From Neelides folsomi (taxonomy: Eukaryota > Arthropoda > Collembola > Neelipleona > Neelidae), in assembly GCA_034687125.1 (NCBI GenBank), contig JAQGBZ010000119.1, positions 108,523 to 172,522 of the forward strand: DNA of 64,000 nt, read 5' to 3'. Below the pieces are notes generated by a model. That model was not told the origin of the DNA. It saw only the letters and a program-made list of their open reading frames with translations, and made no database searches. Shown here piece after piece: positions 1-12,300 of the stretch. A program made the translations under genes and the position numbers. The stretch's first letter is position 1. Every line of letters starts with the position of its first letter.

Positions 1-926
1 TGAGTAGAAGAATGTATAAACGATATTTAAGGGATAAAACTGTTACTCCACTTGTATGAATAAAGAGAATGATGGTTGAACATGGATAAATGGAATATGG
101 ATATTTAAAGTATAATGGTCGTTTCTCCCCATTAGCCGCCGCTCTCTTCCAGATCTCTCACGGCAAGTCCTAAATTGAAAATTATGGAAATTCTCATTCA
201 CCAGTCATTCACATTGATATTTCCAGACTTCTCTCCAAAAGGAAGGGAGAATAAATAAACCTTCACAATTCTATCTTTCATCTCCCATATCGCTCTTTTT
301 CCTTATTAAGATAAAAAGAGTCATTCACTCACTCATAAACTCAAAGGCACTCCAAAGAAAAGACATTTCAAATACATACAAAGAATGTAATAAGTTTGAT
401 ATTCAAAATCCTATTTAGTGCATTTACACCATAAGGAACAAATGAACAAATCAGTCTTTTATAATCCTTGTATATAAATACTGTACTATTACTTATTACA
501 CTACCTAATAGTAAATATTTAAATACTGATATTAATATAATACCTATATTAATTCATTAATGAGCAAATTATTAAATAGACACATGTATTTAAAATATAG
601 TACAAGTAGAGTATATATGGTACGTAAGTATATATGAGAGATACCTAGTACTTTTCATGTATAATATTATCCAGTAGTCTGAAAATGAGAAAATGAAAAA
701 AACTGTTAAATTAACATGGCATGGGAGTGTTTTAAAATCCTTTGAATCCTCTCTTGATTTGGTTTCTGGTGAGAGATTTGAAATGGAAATGAATAGGAGC
801 ACATGTCATATGGAATTATTCTTCTCTCCGCTATTTCTTTGCAAGACTCATTTTCCTCTAATCTTTGCATTTGATCTGTAGGGATTCCCTTGGGGATTTT
901 TCACTAACTTTTCCTTTCATTTCCAG
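1..926. other. AT-rich region upstream of the Fat-like gene, no gene seen
   Basis: This stretch is AT-rich with many stops in all frames. Two short overlapping ORFs at 590-881 have no recognisable features and look like chance. It probably holds the promoter or a 5' UTR intron of the Fat-like gene, but I see no dependable TATA element or upstream exon. Confidence 0.5.
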
Positions 927-958
927 AGATGCTGAATGAACGAGAGAGGAAATCATGA
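927..958 (+). other. 5' leader of the Fat-like gene with a 9-codon uORF overlapping the start
   Basis: A pyrimidine-rich stretch ending in TTTCCAG at 920-926 looks like a splice acceptor, so the leader probably begins at 927 after a 5' UTR intron. An ATG at 929 opens a 9-codon reading frame whose TGA (956-958) overlaps the main ATG (955-957) as ATGA. The sequence shows this directly; a role in translation control is an inference. Confidence 0.4.
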
Positions 959-3900
959 ATCTTGGGTGGACGATTTTCCTCCTCCTCGTCATCTCGTTCG
1001 GACGAGTCCTTTCGGATAGCAAGAAAGGAAATGCAGAGGGACTCAACACCTTTCGATTCACTCAAGAGTTCTACAATGGGTCCGTGGCAGAGAACTCCAT
1101 GGGCTCCACCATGGTCACTCCAACAGAGAAAATGGGGGTTTGGAATAGGGAATCGAGGACGAGGGTCGAGTACCGGATCCTTGCTGGAGACTCCCACCAT
1201 TTATTCCGACCTGAAGCCCGGCAAGTGGGAGACTTTTGCTTCCTCATCCTCCGAGTGAATAACAACGAGCGGAGTTTGAATCGCGAGATGAAGGAATTGT
1301 ACAAACTGTCAATTCGGGCCGAACTCCACGACGAGGTCCGGGACGAGGAAAGTCTTCCCGTTGGATCAAACCTTCCCCCCTCTTCCCTGAGGAGCGAAGG
1401 AGAGAATTCAAATGAAATTATTGATTTTGGGAAAGAGGCAACCGGAGCTGACACGACTCCGGACACTTTAAAACCTATGAGTCTCAAGAGGGAGAAGGGA
1501 AATGGGACACGACGAGGACGAGGGCCAAAGGCACGCGGGGCCAGGAGGATCCTCAGAGACGACACCGGTCGAAGGACCGGGAATAAACCAAGAACCAAAA
1601 ACCGGAGCGGAGAGAAGCGAAAAAACCGAAAGGAAAAAGATCTCATCAAGTCAACTTTCCCCATAGTTCCTTCCACTTCGACCACGTCGAAGCCCACAAC
1701 CCCCAAAACTACCACAACCCCGCCGATTCAAAACGGGAAAGCTCTTCGAGTCACCGACACGACCGTGTTCATTCGAATCATCGACCTTAACGACAACGTC
1801 CCTGTATTTGAAAACCCAACCTACGATGTGGCAGTTAATGAAGATGCTCCGGTGTTGTCGAAAGTGGCAAAGATCACCGCTGCGGATGCAGACATTGGCC
1901 GGAATCGTGAAATTTACTACAGGTGAGGTTTAAATTATTCCAAGATTCATTCCATGCAGGGAAGCTCATCAGAATGCCAAAGGAGTTCTGGTTCTAAACT
2001 TCTGCAGAGGCAATAATGAGTCAGCTTCTGAATTCTAAATTCAATATTTCCCTCCCATAACCCGCCTTGAGCAGTTCACAACCTTGGTCAGCCCATGAAT
2101 TAAACTCAGATGCAACTGCTTTTTTCATCATCAACACGACTCGTAAATTATTTACGTCCGCAGACCCAAACTGCATCACTTGACATTTCAGGAATGTCAC
2201 TCTCTTGGAAAAGTCTTTCCTCCATAAATATTTGCAGAAACTCCCCTTGACACTTTGAAGAACTTTAGAAGGAAAAGGAGAAATGTGTACACAAATGAAC
2301 CAAAGTCATAAATCATCTCGTAAATGATCCAAAGCCCAATCGTCACTCTTTTCGATTTCCCCATAAGCTAAAATGACTCAGAAATATATTAAATTCCTCT
2401 CGTAAGCACTATGTGTTAACGACACTATTAATATTCCATCTACGGTTAGCATTGCTAACTTAGCAACCAACAGAATTCTACATCAATTATATATATCAAT
2501 TCGTATATATACAGTATGTAAATACATATACCGGACTGTATATATTAAATATCTCCCTCGCCAATTTGCACTTCATTCATAATTCCCCATTTTTATGCAT
2601 TTCTCAATGGCGCTAAACAGGTAGTAAGTCATATATTTAACCAATCTTTTTATCCTTATCAGCTCTGACCATAAAGACATACGTATGATAGTTCTACCTA
2701 TAGTATACATACTCTACACACCATCATTATCATTATACAACGTATAGATATTTATATACAATAGTAATAAGAGTAATAAGAAAGATGTATAAATAAAAAA
2801 ATGTATTAGATTGTAGGTTTTTATATATAGTGTGGGTATTTATTATATGATAAGAATTGGATTTGAAACATGAAGTATAACAAGTTTCCTTTTCTAGTTC
2901 GTTTTATTCCTTTAACAATATGTGAGAGTCAAGTTGATGAAAAATGATCTTTACGTCTTCTCACGTCGAGAGCACTCACATTGATGAGTTATAATACCCA
3001 CTCAATGAAAAAGTGATTGTAAAATCATGCTGACACGTCCTGAGATAAAATGCTCGCCTTTGAAAGAATGAGAAATGGAGTTTATTTTATGCTCCTTGGA
3101 ATAATACCTTACTACAGAGTGAGCTACAGCCCTCCAATGCTTCATACATGAGAAATGCGAAATGTATTATGTATAGTTATATTAACAATAATGCCCGAGG
3201 GAGAGTAAAGGCAGTGGTGAATTGTTAATGGAGACCAGATGAGGAAATTTACACATCAGTTCAAAGCCGCGAATTCATTATCAATTATAATTTAACAACT
3301 TTGTCCCAACTTTTGTGTGTTTTATTTCACAGATATTCAAATGTGAAAATCATACGGGAAATTCAAATGCTTATTTAATTAAGCTTAGGGTCATTCGATT
3401 ACTTAAACTTACTCTCGTCAATCTCCCGTTTAAATCCATATTTGTAAGGATATTAATGGATGAGGAAATTAAGAGATTCGCTCTCAGGAGCGATAAAAGC
3501 TTTTAAACACAATTTATTCATTTAAATGACGCTTGCAGCAAGTAAGTATATTTAAGTGTATGTTAATTTAAATAAAGATAGGTAGGTAAGGTAGTTATGC
3601 ATCGAGAAAGTTTTCTCACTTTGGATTTAAATACTTCTCTACCAATTTCCATAATTTTAAGCGTAATTTAAACTTTAAATAGTAAAATTCCTGGCTGATC
3701 AACGTCGGTTGATCTAGTTGACATTTAATTAGGATATATAACTCTTAATCACTTAAGAGTTTTCTATTTTGTAAAATTGTAATTAGAAGCCCAGTTGAAA
3801 TAGAAAAAAATTATTTAATATCGTCCTATACATCGCGATGCATCTCGAACCGCTTTTCATTCGCGCTTTGATTTCGAAAGGAATTCACATTTTCATTTCC

Positions 3901-6900
3901 TTCAATTCTTTTTGGCTTCAGTTTAATCAGTTTCCTTTTCGGTTTTATTCCTTTGTTAAATGTCTCATTTTTATCCGGATAAAATGGATTTTAATCAGCG
4001 CCAACCGTTTTTAACAATTTCCTTTTTAATCCTCACCTCACTTTATTTATTTTTTATTTTGGGTTTTTATAAAATCATCATACGTATTGTTTTCTCACCA
4101 TTTCGCTAGTCGATTTCAATTCTATAATTAATTCCAATTTTATAATTTAAATAGTTATAATGCAGAAATAAAGACCTTCATTCAGAGCTTCCTTTTCCTT
4201 AGATTTTGTCCCGATTATATTTATTCAGAGACGATAAGAATACAGGTGTTAGGTGAAAGGAAAAAAGGTTTTTGTGTCATAAAAGGACTCTTGTTGTTCA
4301 AAGAATTGAATAAATGGTCTTGTAGTAAAATAAGTTTGAAGAATCTATAAACTATCCGAACTTTGTAGACCTCGTGAGTTTATTTTATATCCCTCTGCTT
4401 GTCTATTGATTCGGGCCCAAAGAGTTTATTTATTCTTTCACATGGTTGTATTTCCCAAAGAGGGGTTGGATTTATTATCCGCCTTCGTTTTTCTACCGGG
4501 TAAAATAAATTAATAATCTTTAATTTTAGCCTGTCGGAGTGGAGTGATCATTGGACGATCGATCCGATTACGGGGATTCTCTCGCCGGTTCGTCCGCTCG
4601 TGGGTCGGGCCGACGGGTCAAGACAAAAAATCTCAGTCAGAGCCCGGAACCGATGGAACGCCGGAGGAGGAAGTTCCGCCAACGTCAACATCCTCGTCCG
4701 CCCTGTCAACCGCTACGCCCCCCACATCTCGACCATCACCCCGCCCCAGGTAAACTTCCCATCCTCACGTAGACATAATTAACCAGCCTTCATGAGTCAG
4801 GGTGTGGGCGAGGATTCATGATTTCCTCAAAGCCGTTCCCGCTCCTCGTGGATGGTTAATGAACTGGATAATTGAGTTGGTGAAGTGGAAACAGTTCTTA
4901 TTAACCGTCTTATTAATGGGATATTTAAGGGAAAAGTTGACTTGGTCTTAACCGATCAACTTCTCTCTTGGGAATGAGAACATGTTAATTTGGTCCAAGT
5001 GAAGGGAATCCTCATCATTCCGCCCTTCTGCTTTTAAAACTCATTGGTTTCATCATGGGCTCAAGACGTTCAATTTGGTTTGATAGGTTGAAGCGAGGCC
5101 TTATGGGGTCATCTACTCTGTCGTCAATGTAAGGGATACTGACGAGGGCGAAAACGGTCTTGTTGACCTAGAGATAAGAGAGGGCGATCCTAACGGAATA
5201 TTCCGAATTACACCTACCAAGACCAAGAATGAATTTTACGTCGAAATGTCTCCGATCATTGCTCAAAACATGGAATGGAAAGCGAATTCTGGAAGAGGAA
5301 CTTTCAACCTCACACTTCGAGCAACTGACAGAGGAATTCCCTCAAAGAGCTCAGAAAAGGTAAAAAACATTATTTTATATACCAGATTGTAAGTATAGTT
5401 TAAAAGTATAATTTACTTATTTTGACAAACATAAATAAGATTCTCAACAACACATTTACACCAATGTTTTCAATTTTAATAATTTATACAATGGAGATTC
5501 GAGAAAGATTTGAATTTCTGAAAGGATTTAAAAGATTCATGAAATTCAAATTTTGAAATGAACAATAGTTGATTTATGTATATATAAAAATACAGAATTT
5601 TGTATTTTTATGCTTTTTAGTTTCCTAAATGGTTATGGATTTTATCAACATGAAATCCTTTCATGTCAAATAGTTGTTAAACTTAAAAGGCGTGGATTCT
5701 TAATTCAGTGTCGACTGGATTTTTTTTCTCACTTCCTTTCCATCCTCTCGGCTTCCTCACCGCCCTATCTCAAAGAGATAAAAAGGGAAATCCTGGGTAG
5801 GAATAATGAGATCGATCAAGCTTTCATTTAACTTTTTTCCAAAAGGCCCAAGTTTTCCTCAGGTAGCTCAACCAAATCCCCAATTGACTTCTCGCTCCCC
5901 CTCGAAGATAATGTAAATGAGATATGGAGAACTAATAGCCAATTTACTCTTCCTATTTAACTGGCTCGGGAGAAGCTCAAAGGCTATCAAGCCAATTTGT
6001 TCCCATCTGCATTGTCAAACTTGGATTTTCCCCCACTCCATTTTTCCTAATTTCATTCGTTAGGATCAGGGTTCAAATTTACGATTCAATTTATCAGCTC
6101 CCCATCTCGACAAATAATGAAGAGTTTCCTCGAACGTTGATGGGGCAAATATATTTATTAAGATTTGGCCCCCATTGAACCTCCCTTTTTTCCTCTTAAT
6201 TATCCCCTTATTAGTCAGAGGAAAGAGAAGGAGAGGAGGTAAAAGCCATCACTGCCTGGCCCTGAATTGTTATTTATTTCCCCGCTCGACATCCACAATA
6301 ACCCGTATCAGATCTGAGATGAATAACGAGGCTATCTAATGCATATACGTATAATAGTGCATTGTTTCATTGGTTAAATAACTAGTTCAAGATATGGACC
6401 ATAGCAGAAATGAATTTTGAGCCTTCTCAGGGGAATCTGGCCATTATTTAATAATCTCATCGTCTTCCATAAATATCATGAGTAAGATCTTTGAGGTGAA
6501 CTTTATAAGCCCCATGCAAACTTGAGAGTTCATGGTTCGAGTAATATTCAAATTCCTATGTTTACCCAAAAAGAAGGGGAATATTGGACCAGTAAATAAC
6601 ACGTATGAGTTTCTCTTTCCACACACACCTTGGTTGTAAAAAGAGGATTGAAGAGGAATTAAGGTGAGGAGCGGAAATGTGTGGAAATGCAAAACGCGGG
6701 TCTTCAATCACCCTTTTCATTTAATTACTTAATTACAAAGGCCCTTTCCTCTTCGGCTTATTTGTTGGAATCTAGAGTGCAATTTAAATTGTTGTGGTTA
6801 AAGTAAATATCAGACTCACTTCATCACTGTTGAGAGTCATAAAAAAGTAGTTTCCTTCTAATACCATTTTCACATGAAAGTTCATTTCAACCTTGTATTA

Positions 6901-9343
6901 AGATTCATTTATACAAACTTACATTGTTAATATGTATCCATACATTATTATATAATTATACATACATACTTAGATACAGGAATACATGGGCTGTATAAAA
7001 TATAAGGTTTTATTTTTCACCATTTTATGAACATGTGTTGATGGAAATTCATAATTTTATTTCTAGGACTTAGAAGTTCGGATTTCCGATTTCCTCTACG
7101 ACAATTCCCAATCTGCCGTTTTTGACAAGGATGTTTATGAAGTTGAAATTAGCGAACGAGCCCCGCCACATTCAGTTGTTTTCCGTGTTGGCCGTCCTCA
7201 TCCCAAAGTTGTTCTCAGCATTTCGAGCGGAAACGACGGTGACGACTTTCTGCTCGAACCCAAATCGGGGGTTTTATACACGGCCAAATGGCTCGATGCT
7301 GAAGTGAAGTCAACGTATACCCTGACCTTGGATTCTCATGACACTCGACCTGGACGCCATTTGGGCTCAAGACGAGGACAATCCGTGGCCAAAGTGGTTG
7401 TGAGAGTGAAAGATGAAAATGATTCTGATCCTGTTTTTGACCTAATGCCCAAGGAGCTCACTCTCAACGAGAACGAAGGGGTTGGGACACGAGTGGCCAA
7501 AATATCCGCGAGAGACAGAGATCAAGGAGAAAATGGGTAAGATGAATGATTTTCTCACAATATGGGCGATAAGCTCATGAAAATATTTTCATTACTTCCG
7601 TATAAGACCAACATTCTTATAGGAAATAAATAAATAGTTTTTTTCTTCATTTTATGACTTTGGGTGTGAAATAGGATATAAAAGAAATATGGCGATCTGT
7701 ATCGTGTACATTGAGTTATTTACCAATTTTCAATATCAAGTGTTCTTGAGATCCCATTTGCTCAATTGGATAGATATACCTTATAGTGACATATTTCCGA
7801 ATATAATCACTGATTGTGCGACCATACCTAGTTTATGTATGGGAATAAGAAATATATAGAATATCTTTTTGTATCTCCTCTGTATTGTGCTAATATTTCC
7901 CATTTAGGTTCATACGTATTATATTGGCTTGAACGGTCTGATATCCGGAGAAGGGGAGAAAATCATTTGTGTGGATTTTCCTTCTCCATTACTAATGTGT
8001 TTGTCTTTGAGAAGAGAAATTGGAATTGGGTTTTCACTCCTTTTCACAACCTAAAGGAGAGTTGTATATTAGTACATACACATATATGTATTCATGTGGT
8101 TCCTCACATTAGATATTTGCTTCCGGAGACGAGTTGTTTGATTTTGAATCTGATTTTTATCCTTTTGGCCCATCACAATCCTGCCGCTATAAATATGTAT
8201 GCATAGGACGTAGGAACACAACAACGAGGGAACATTACTTACTTGCATAAATAAATAAGTAGGTTTAAGCGAACGGAGTCCATAGGGTAAAATATGAGCC
8301 CACAAATCAAAAGGATTTTCGACCCACGAGGGGCTCAAACTTGAATTATCTCTTTGGATTATCAACATGCGTTCTTTATTTTTGAGATTGCCACGGAGTC
8401 GTTTGCTAATTTCCATGTAAAAGGAACAGGTTTGATGCGGAATTCGGTTCCTGCATATTTAATATCCAACTTGAGGATTTCGCATTTAGTTTTGGGAAGA
8501 AGGAGGGATAAGTTTAAATAAATGGCTAGCTACATATTCCGAAAGTCAATGAGAGAAGAGGTATGTAATGGGATCCCATTTCCTCACCATAGGTACGTGA
8601 CGTACAACATTGCCAATCTCAAGGCGGTTCCCTTTTCCATCGACCACTTCACAGGGGATCTGAAGACGAGCCAGGTCCTGGACTACGAAACCTCAAGGCG
8701 GATTTATACATTGAGGGTCCGGGCCTCCGACTGGGGCACTCCCTCTCGTAGAGAGTCAGAGATGATCCTTGTGGTCAACTTGAAGGATGTGAACGACAAT
8801 CGGCCGTTGTTTACCGTCACCAATTGCCGAGCTCTTCTGGATCGCTCCATCAAATTCGAAACTGAGTTTGGACGACTTGAGGCCATCGACTTTGACAGAG
8901 GTGACTCTGTGGCTTATCGAATCGTAGGAGGGAATGAAGACGGATGTTTCAGTCTTGACTCAACCACTGGGAAACTTCGTGTCATGTGTGATCTAAGGGA
9001 CTTTAGAGCCATCAAGAGATTTTTAAACGTGACAGCCACAGACACTGAATATTACTCGGACGTCATGACAATTAAGATTGAGCTCAGCGACGGACTTCGA
9101 TCCATCTTCAACAAGTCGGAGAATTTGAAGAGCGGGCTCAAATTGTTCTCAACCAGTCAGTCAGTATTTGAATGTCAAGACACGGGCGTGGCGGATCGTT
9201 TGGCCCGAGAAACTCAAGAGTCTCATAACAACAATGAAATTGACGAGAGCGAATTGGCAGAAAGCGGATTCCCTCCTTTGCTCAGCCGATATGGAGAAAA
9301 TGTCCATGGCCCGTCTTTCATCGACTTTCCAAATGGGATCACG
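955..9343 (+). CDS. kug: Fat-like exons 1-5: signal peptide and cadherin repeats 1-6
   Basis: Exons: 955-1922, 4530-4749, 5087-5359, 7067-7536, 8593-9343. Exon 1 has a hydrophobic signal sequence ([20 protein letters not shown]), the first cadherin repeat, a long basic and threonine-rich insert (about residues 130-265), and the first canonical linker LNDNVP. The linkers after repeats 2 and 3 are degenerate (VNRYAP; no DxNDN). Repeat 4 ends ENDSDP and repeat 5 ends VNDNRP. Exon 5 ends with a long polar stretch between repeats 6 and 7. Introns 1 (2.6 kb) and 3 (1.7 kb) are AT-rich, and I recognise no gene in them. Intron 4 (7537-8592) carries chance ORFs on both strands. Confidence 0.88.
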
Positions 9344-12300
9344 GTGAGGAAGTTTTTTTAATATTATAACAAACTTATGCAGATCAGATCTTTTCAGACT
9401 TTTTGAGATCGATTTTCTCGTGATTTGAAAAAAATTTTGTGATGAGAATCAAAGTTTAGAGAGGAAGATCATTAAATTTGTTTTTGAGTCTTTGGATAAT
9501 GTTGGGAACGTGGAGGCGCCCCCCACTTCCTCTCCCACACAATGAAGAAAAAGGGGAAAGTATTGGGGGCATTTATAAGAACTTGTGTACTTTATAAGTA
9601 TTAGACTCCCTCAAAGTGGAAATGTAGAAAACCAGACATTTAGTATATATAGTTATGTGAAGAGAACGTCGCCTGTTTTCATTTCCTTTCGAGTGTTGTT
9701 GGTCTCTCTGAGGGTTTTGCCTCGACAAAGGACCCTCATTCGTCTTCCTTGTTTTTGTTTGTATGAGGCTCCCTGGTAAGAACGGCGTGGTTGGGGGAGA
9801 GAAATGAGACAACTCCCCGAGTTTCATTTTGAGGAATATAAGAGAGAATGAATTGGTATATATGTATGTAGTTTAATTGACTAAAAGATGGAAAGAAATT
9901 CACTGCCAACTTCGACCGCATTTTGGTCCTAATTAATTTCTAATGATTTGTCTTGATGGGAATATGTAGGTGAATGAAAGCTCGGAAGTTGAAACGGTCG
10001 TGTTTAAGATCAAAGCCAAGGATTTAGACAAAGGCTACAATGGACTCCTCACCTTTGTCATTTCTGGTGGAGACGAAATCGGCGGGGTTTGGGACATCCG
10101 GGGTATTGAACCGAATGGGGAATTCCAAGAAGCTCATCTCATCCTCGCTGCTCCGCTTGATCGAGAAGAAATCCCAAATTACGTTCTCAACATCAGCGTC
10201 TGGGACCAAGGGAAAGCTCCGAAGCACATGTCCAGACTCCTGCCAATTAAGGTACACAATCCCACGAACTTCATTTTCCCCCAACTCTTTAATTAGAGGA
10301 AATCTCCCACGGCTCAATCCCATTTTATACATTCACCTTCTTCATCCATTCTATTTCACCGATAGAAAGCTAATGCTTTCCTAACACTACATACATATAA
10401 TACAAATATATAGTTACAAGTTTAACTATAATATAGGTATTTTATCTTTCATATCTCCCACGCCCATCCCTTATCTACGCTCGGCTTTCTCCATTCAATG
10501 GCTTAATAAATAGTTAGATAGGCATAGACTTGGGAAATTGAATCCTTCTCACGTACTCACAAATCCCCTTTTACCTTTGGAATAATATTGAGATAAGAGT
10601 TTAGGAAAAGTAGGGATAAACTTTTCACTATTGATTTCCATATTCGCCCATCCTGAACATTAAGTCATGTATTAGGAAATCACACTTTAACAAAGTTGAT
10701 ACTTTCAGAGGCTTCTTTCCCCCCATTTTATCTACCAAGAAAAAATAAATAATATTGGAGAAAAAATAAATTCTTCAATTTCTATTTTTTTGTCTACCTG
10801 TATATCATTTAAATACATAGATAGGTGTGTATACCTATATGATATACACTTACACATATTAATATGTATTTGAGCGCATTGCATTATTAAACACATAATA
10901 AATGATATTTCAAACTTTTCTCATTATTTTCTCAGATGGTTAAATATGATTAAATTGGATTTTAGCTTTCTGAATATTGAAACTAAGCTTATAATTTATA
11001 TAAGCTTTTTGTAAATTTGTTGATAATTTGTTAGGTATTGGACTCCAACGACAACCCTCCAAGATTTGCCAAGTCAGGGATGAAGATCAAATTTGGCGAA
11101 GGGGATGCTCTTGTTGGAGAAACTCTCCTTCAAGTTAGTGCAACAGATGCGGACGAAGAAGGAAGTCCAAATTCTGCCATTTCTTTCCGTCTTCTCTCCG
11201 ATTTCCCAGAATTCACCATTGATGAGAAGAGCGGCGAAGTGAAATTGATGAAGGAGCTCGACCGAGAGCGCCAAGACAAATACGAAATACTCGTCATGGC
11301 CGAAGATAATGGAAGTCCCAAACGGCTTTCTTCCATTGCCGTCCTAACTCTCATTGTTGAGGATCGAAATGATAATCCGCCGCGGTTTGAAGCCCTTGGA
11401 CCAAATAGCAAATCACGAGTGGCTAAAATCCGCGAAGATTGGCCGGTCGGCGGGCTTGTGACGCGGGTTTTTGCAAAAGACGATGATTTGGGTTCAGCTG
11501 GTGAAGTTCGTTATAGTCTCATTGACGCCAGTTCTGACTTTCTTCTCGATGACCTCTCAGGTGTGATTCGAGTGGGTCGGAAATTGAACTATGAGAGGAA
11601 TTCCATTTATAATCTCACGATCCGTGCACGAGACTTGGGTGCTCCGTCTCTTTATTCAGACACTTTCATCGTGGTCGAGGTGAGATTTGACTTTTTTCCC
11701 CACTCGAGGTTTAATGACGTTAAAGAGAATATGAATGTCTTTTATCGCTTCACACGTCCAGGCTAATGCATTATAAACATTTATATGGGTTTTGGGTCCA
11801 AGTGGGACAAATTCAAGAGTTTTTATACATTGCGTAAATGAGTTGTTCAAACAATTTGGCTGGGGGAGAATGAGTGGATTGGTTAAATGATTAAAATGGA
11901 GGTGAAAGTCGTGGATTTATTTACCAACTCAATTTACTTCCATTTGATAGAAAGGATAAGAGAACAAATGGGCTGGTTTGAATATCCAAAACGTGTTTAT
12001 TATTTTTTTTCACGCCCGGGTGACTTTGGCTCATGATTTACTTAAGGAATTAATTAATTAATCGTGTATGCTATAGGCTGCGAGTAATTATTCAATATTA
12101 GGTAATCGTTTTTCCAATTATATTAATTAATAGCATTTATATATATACTTTAATTAAATATAGTTATTTAATGATCAATAACTAATGGTTAGTTTGGTTT
12201 AATTTGGTTTAATTTGGTTCAATTAAGTTAATTATTCGAGTTTTGAATATTATTTTATTCTATGGCCAAATAAAGAAGTAGGGTAAGAATTACCAAAATG

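Noticed and set aside
904-1715. Overlapping ORFs on both strands (for example minus 1071-1715, 214 codons)
   Set aside because: They are shadows of the GC-richer first exon of the Fat-like gene and have no motif, start context or splice partner of their own.
7835-8416. ORFs of 123 codons (+) and 115 codons (-) in intron 4 of the Fat-like gene
   Set aside because: No recognisable domain, and they overlap each other on opposite strands. The phase-2 splice from 7536 to 8593 gives the cadherin frame without them.
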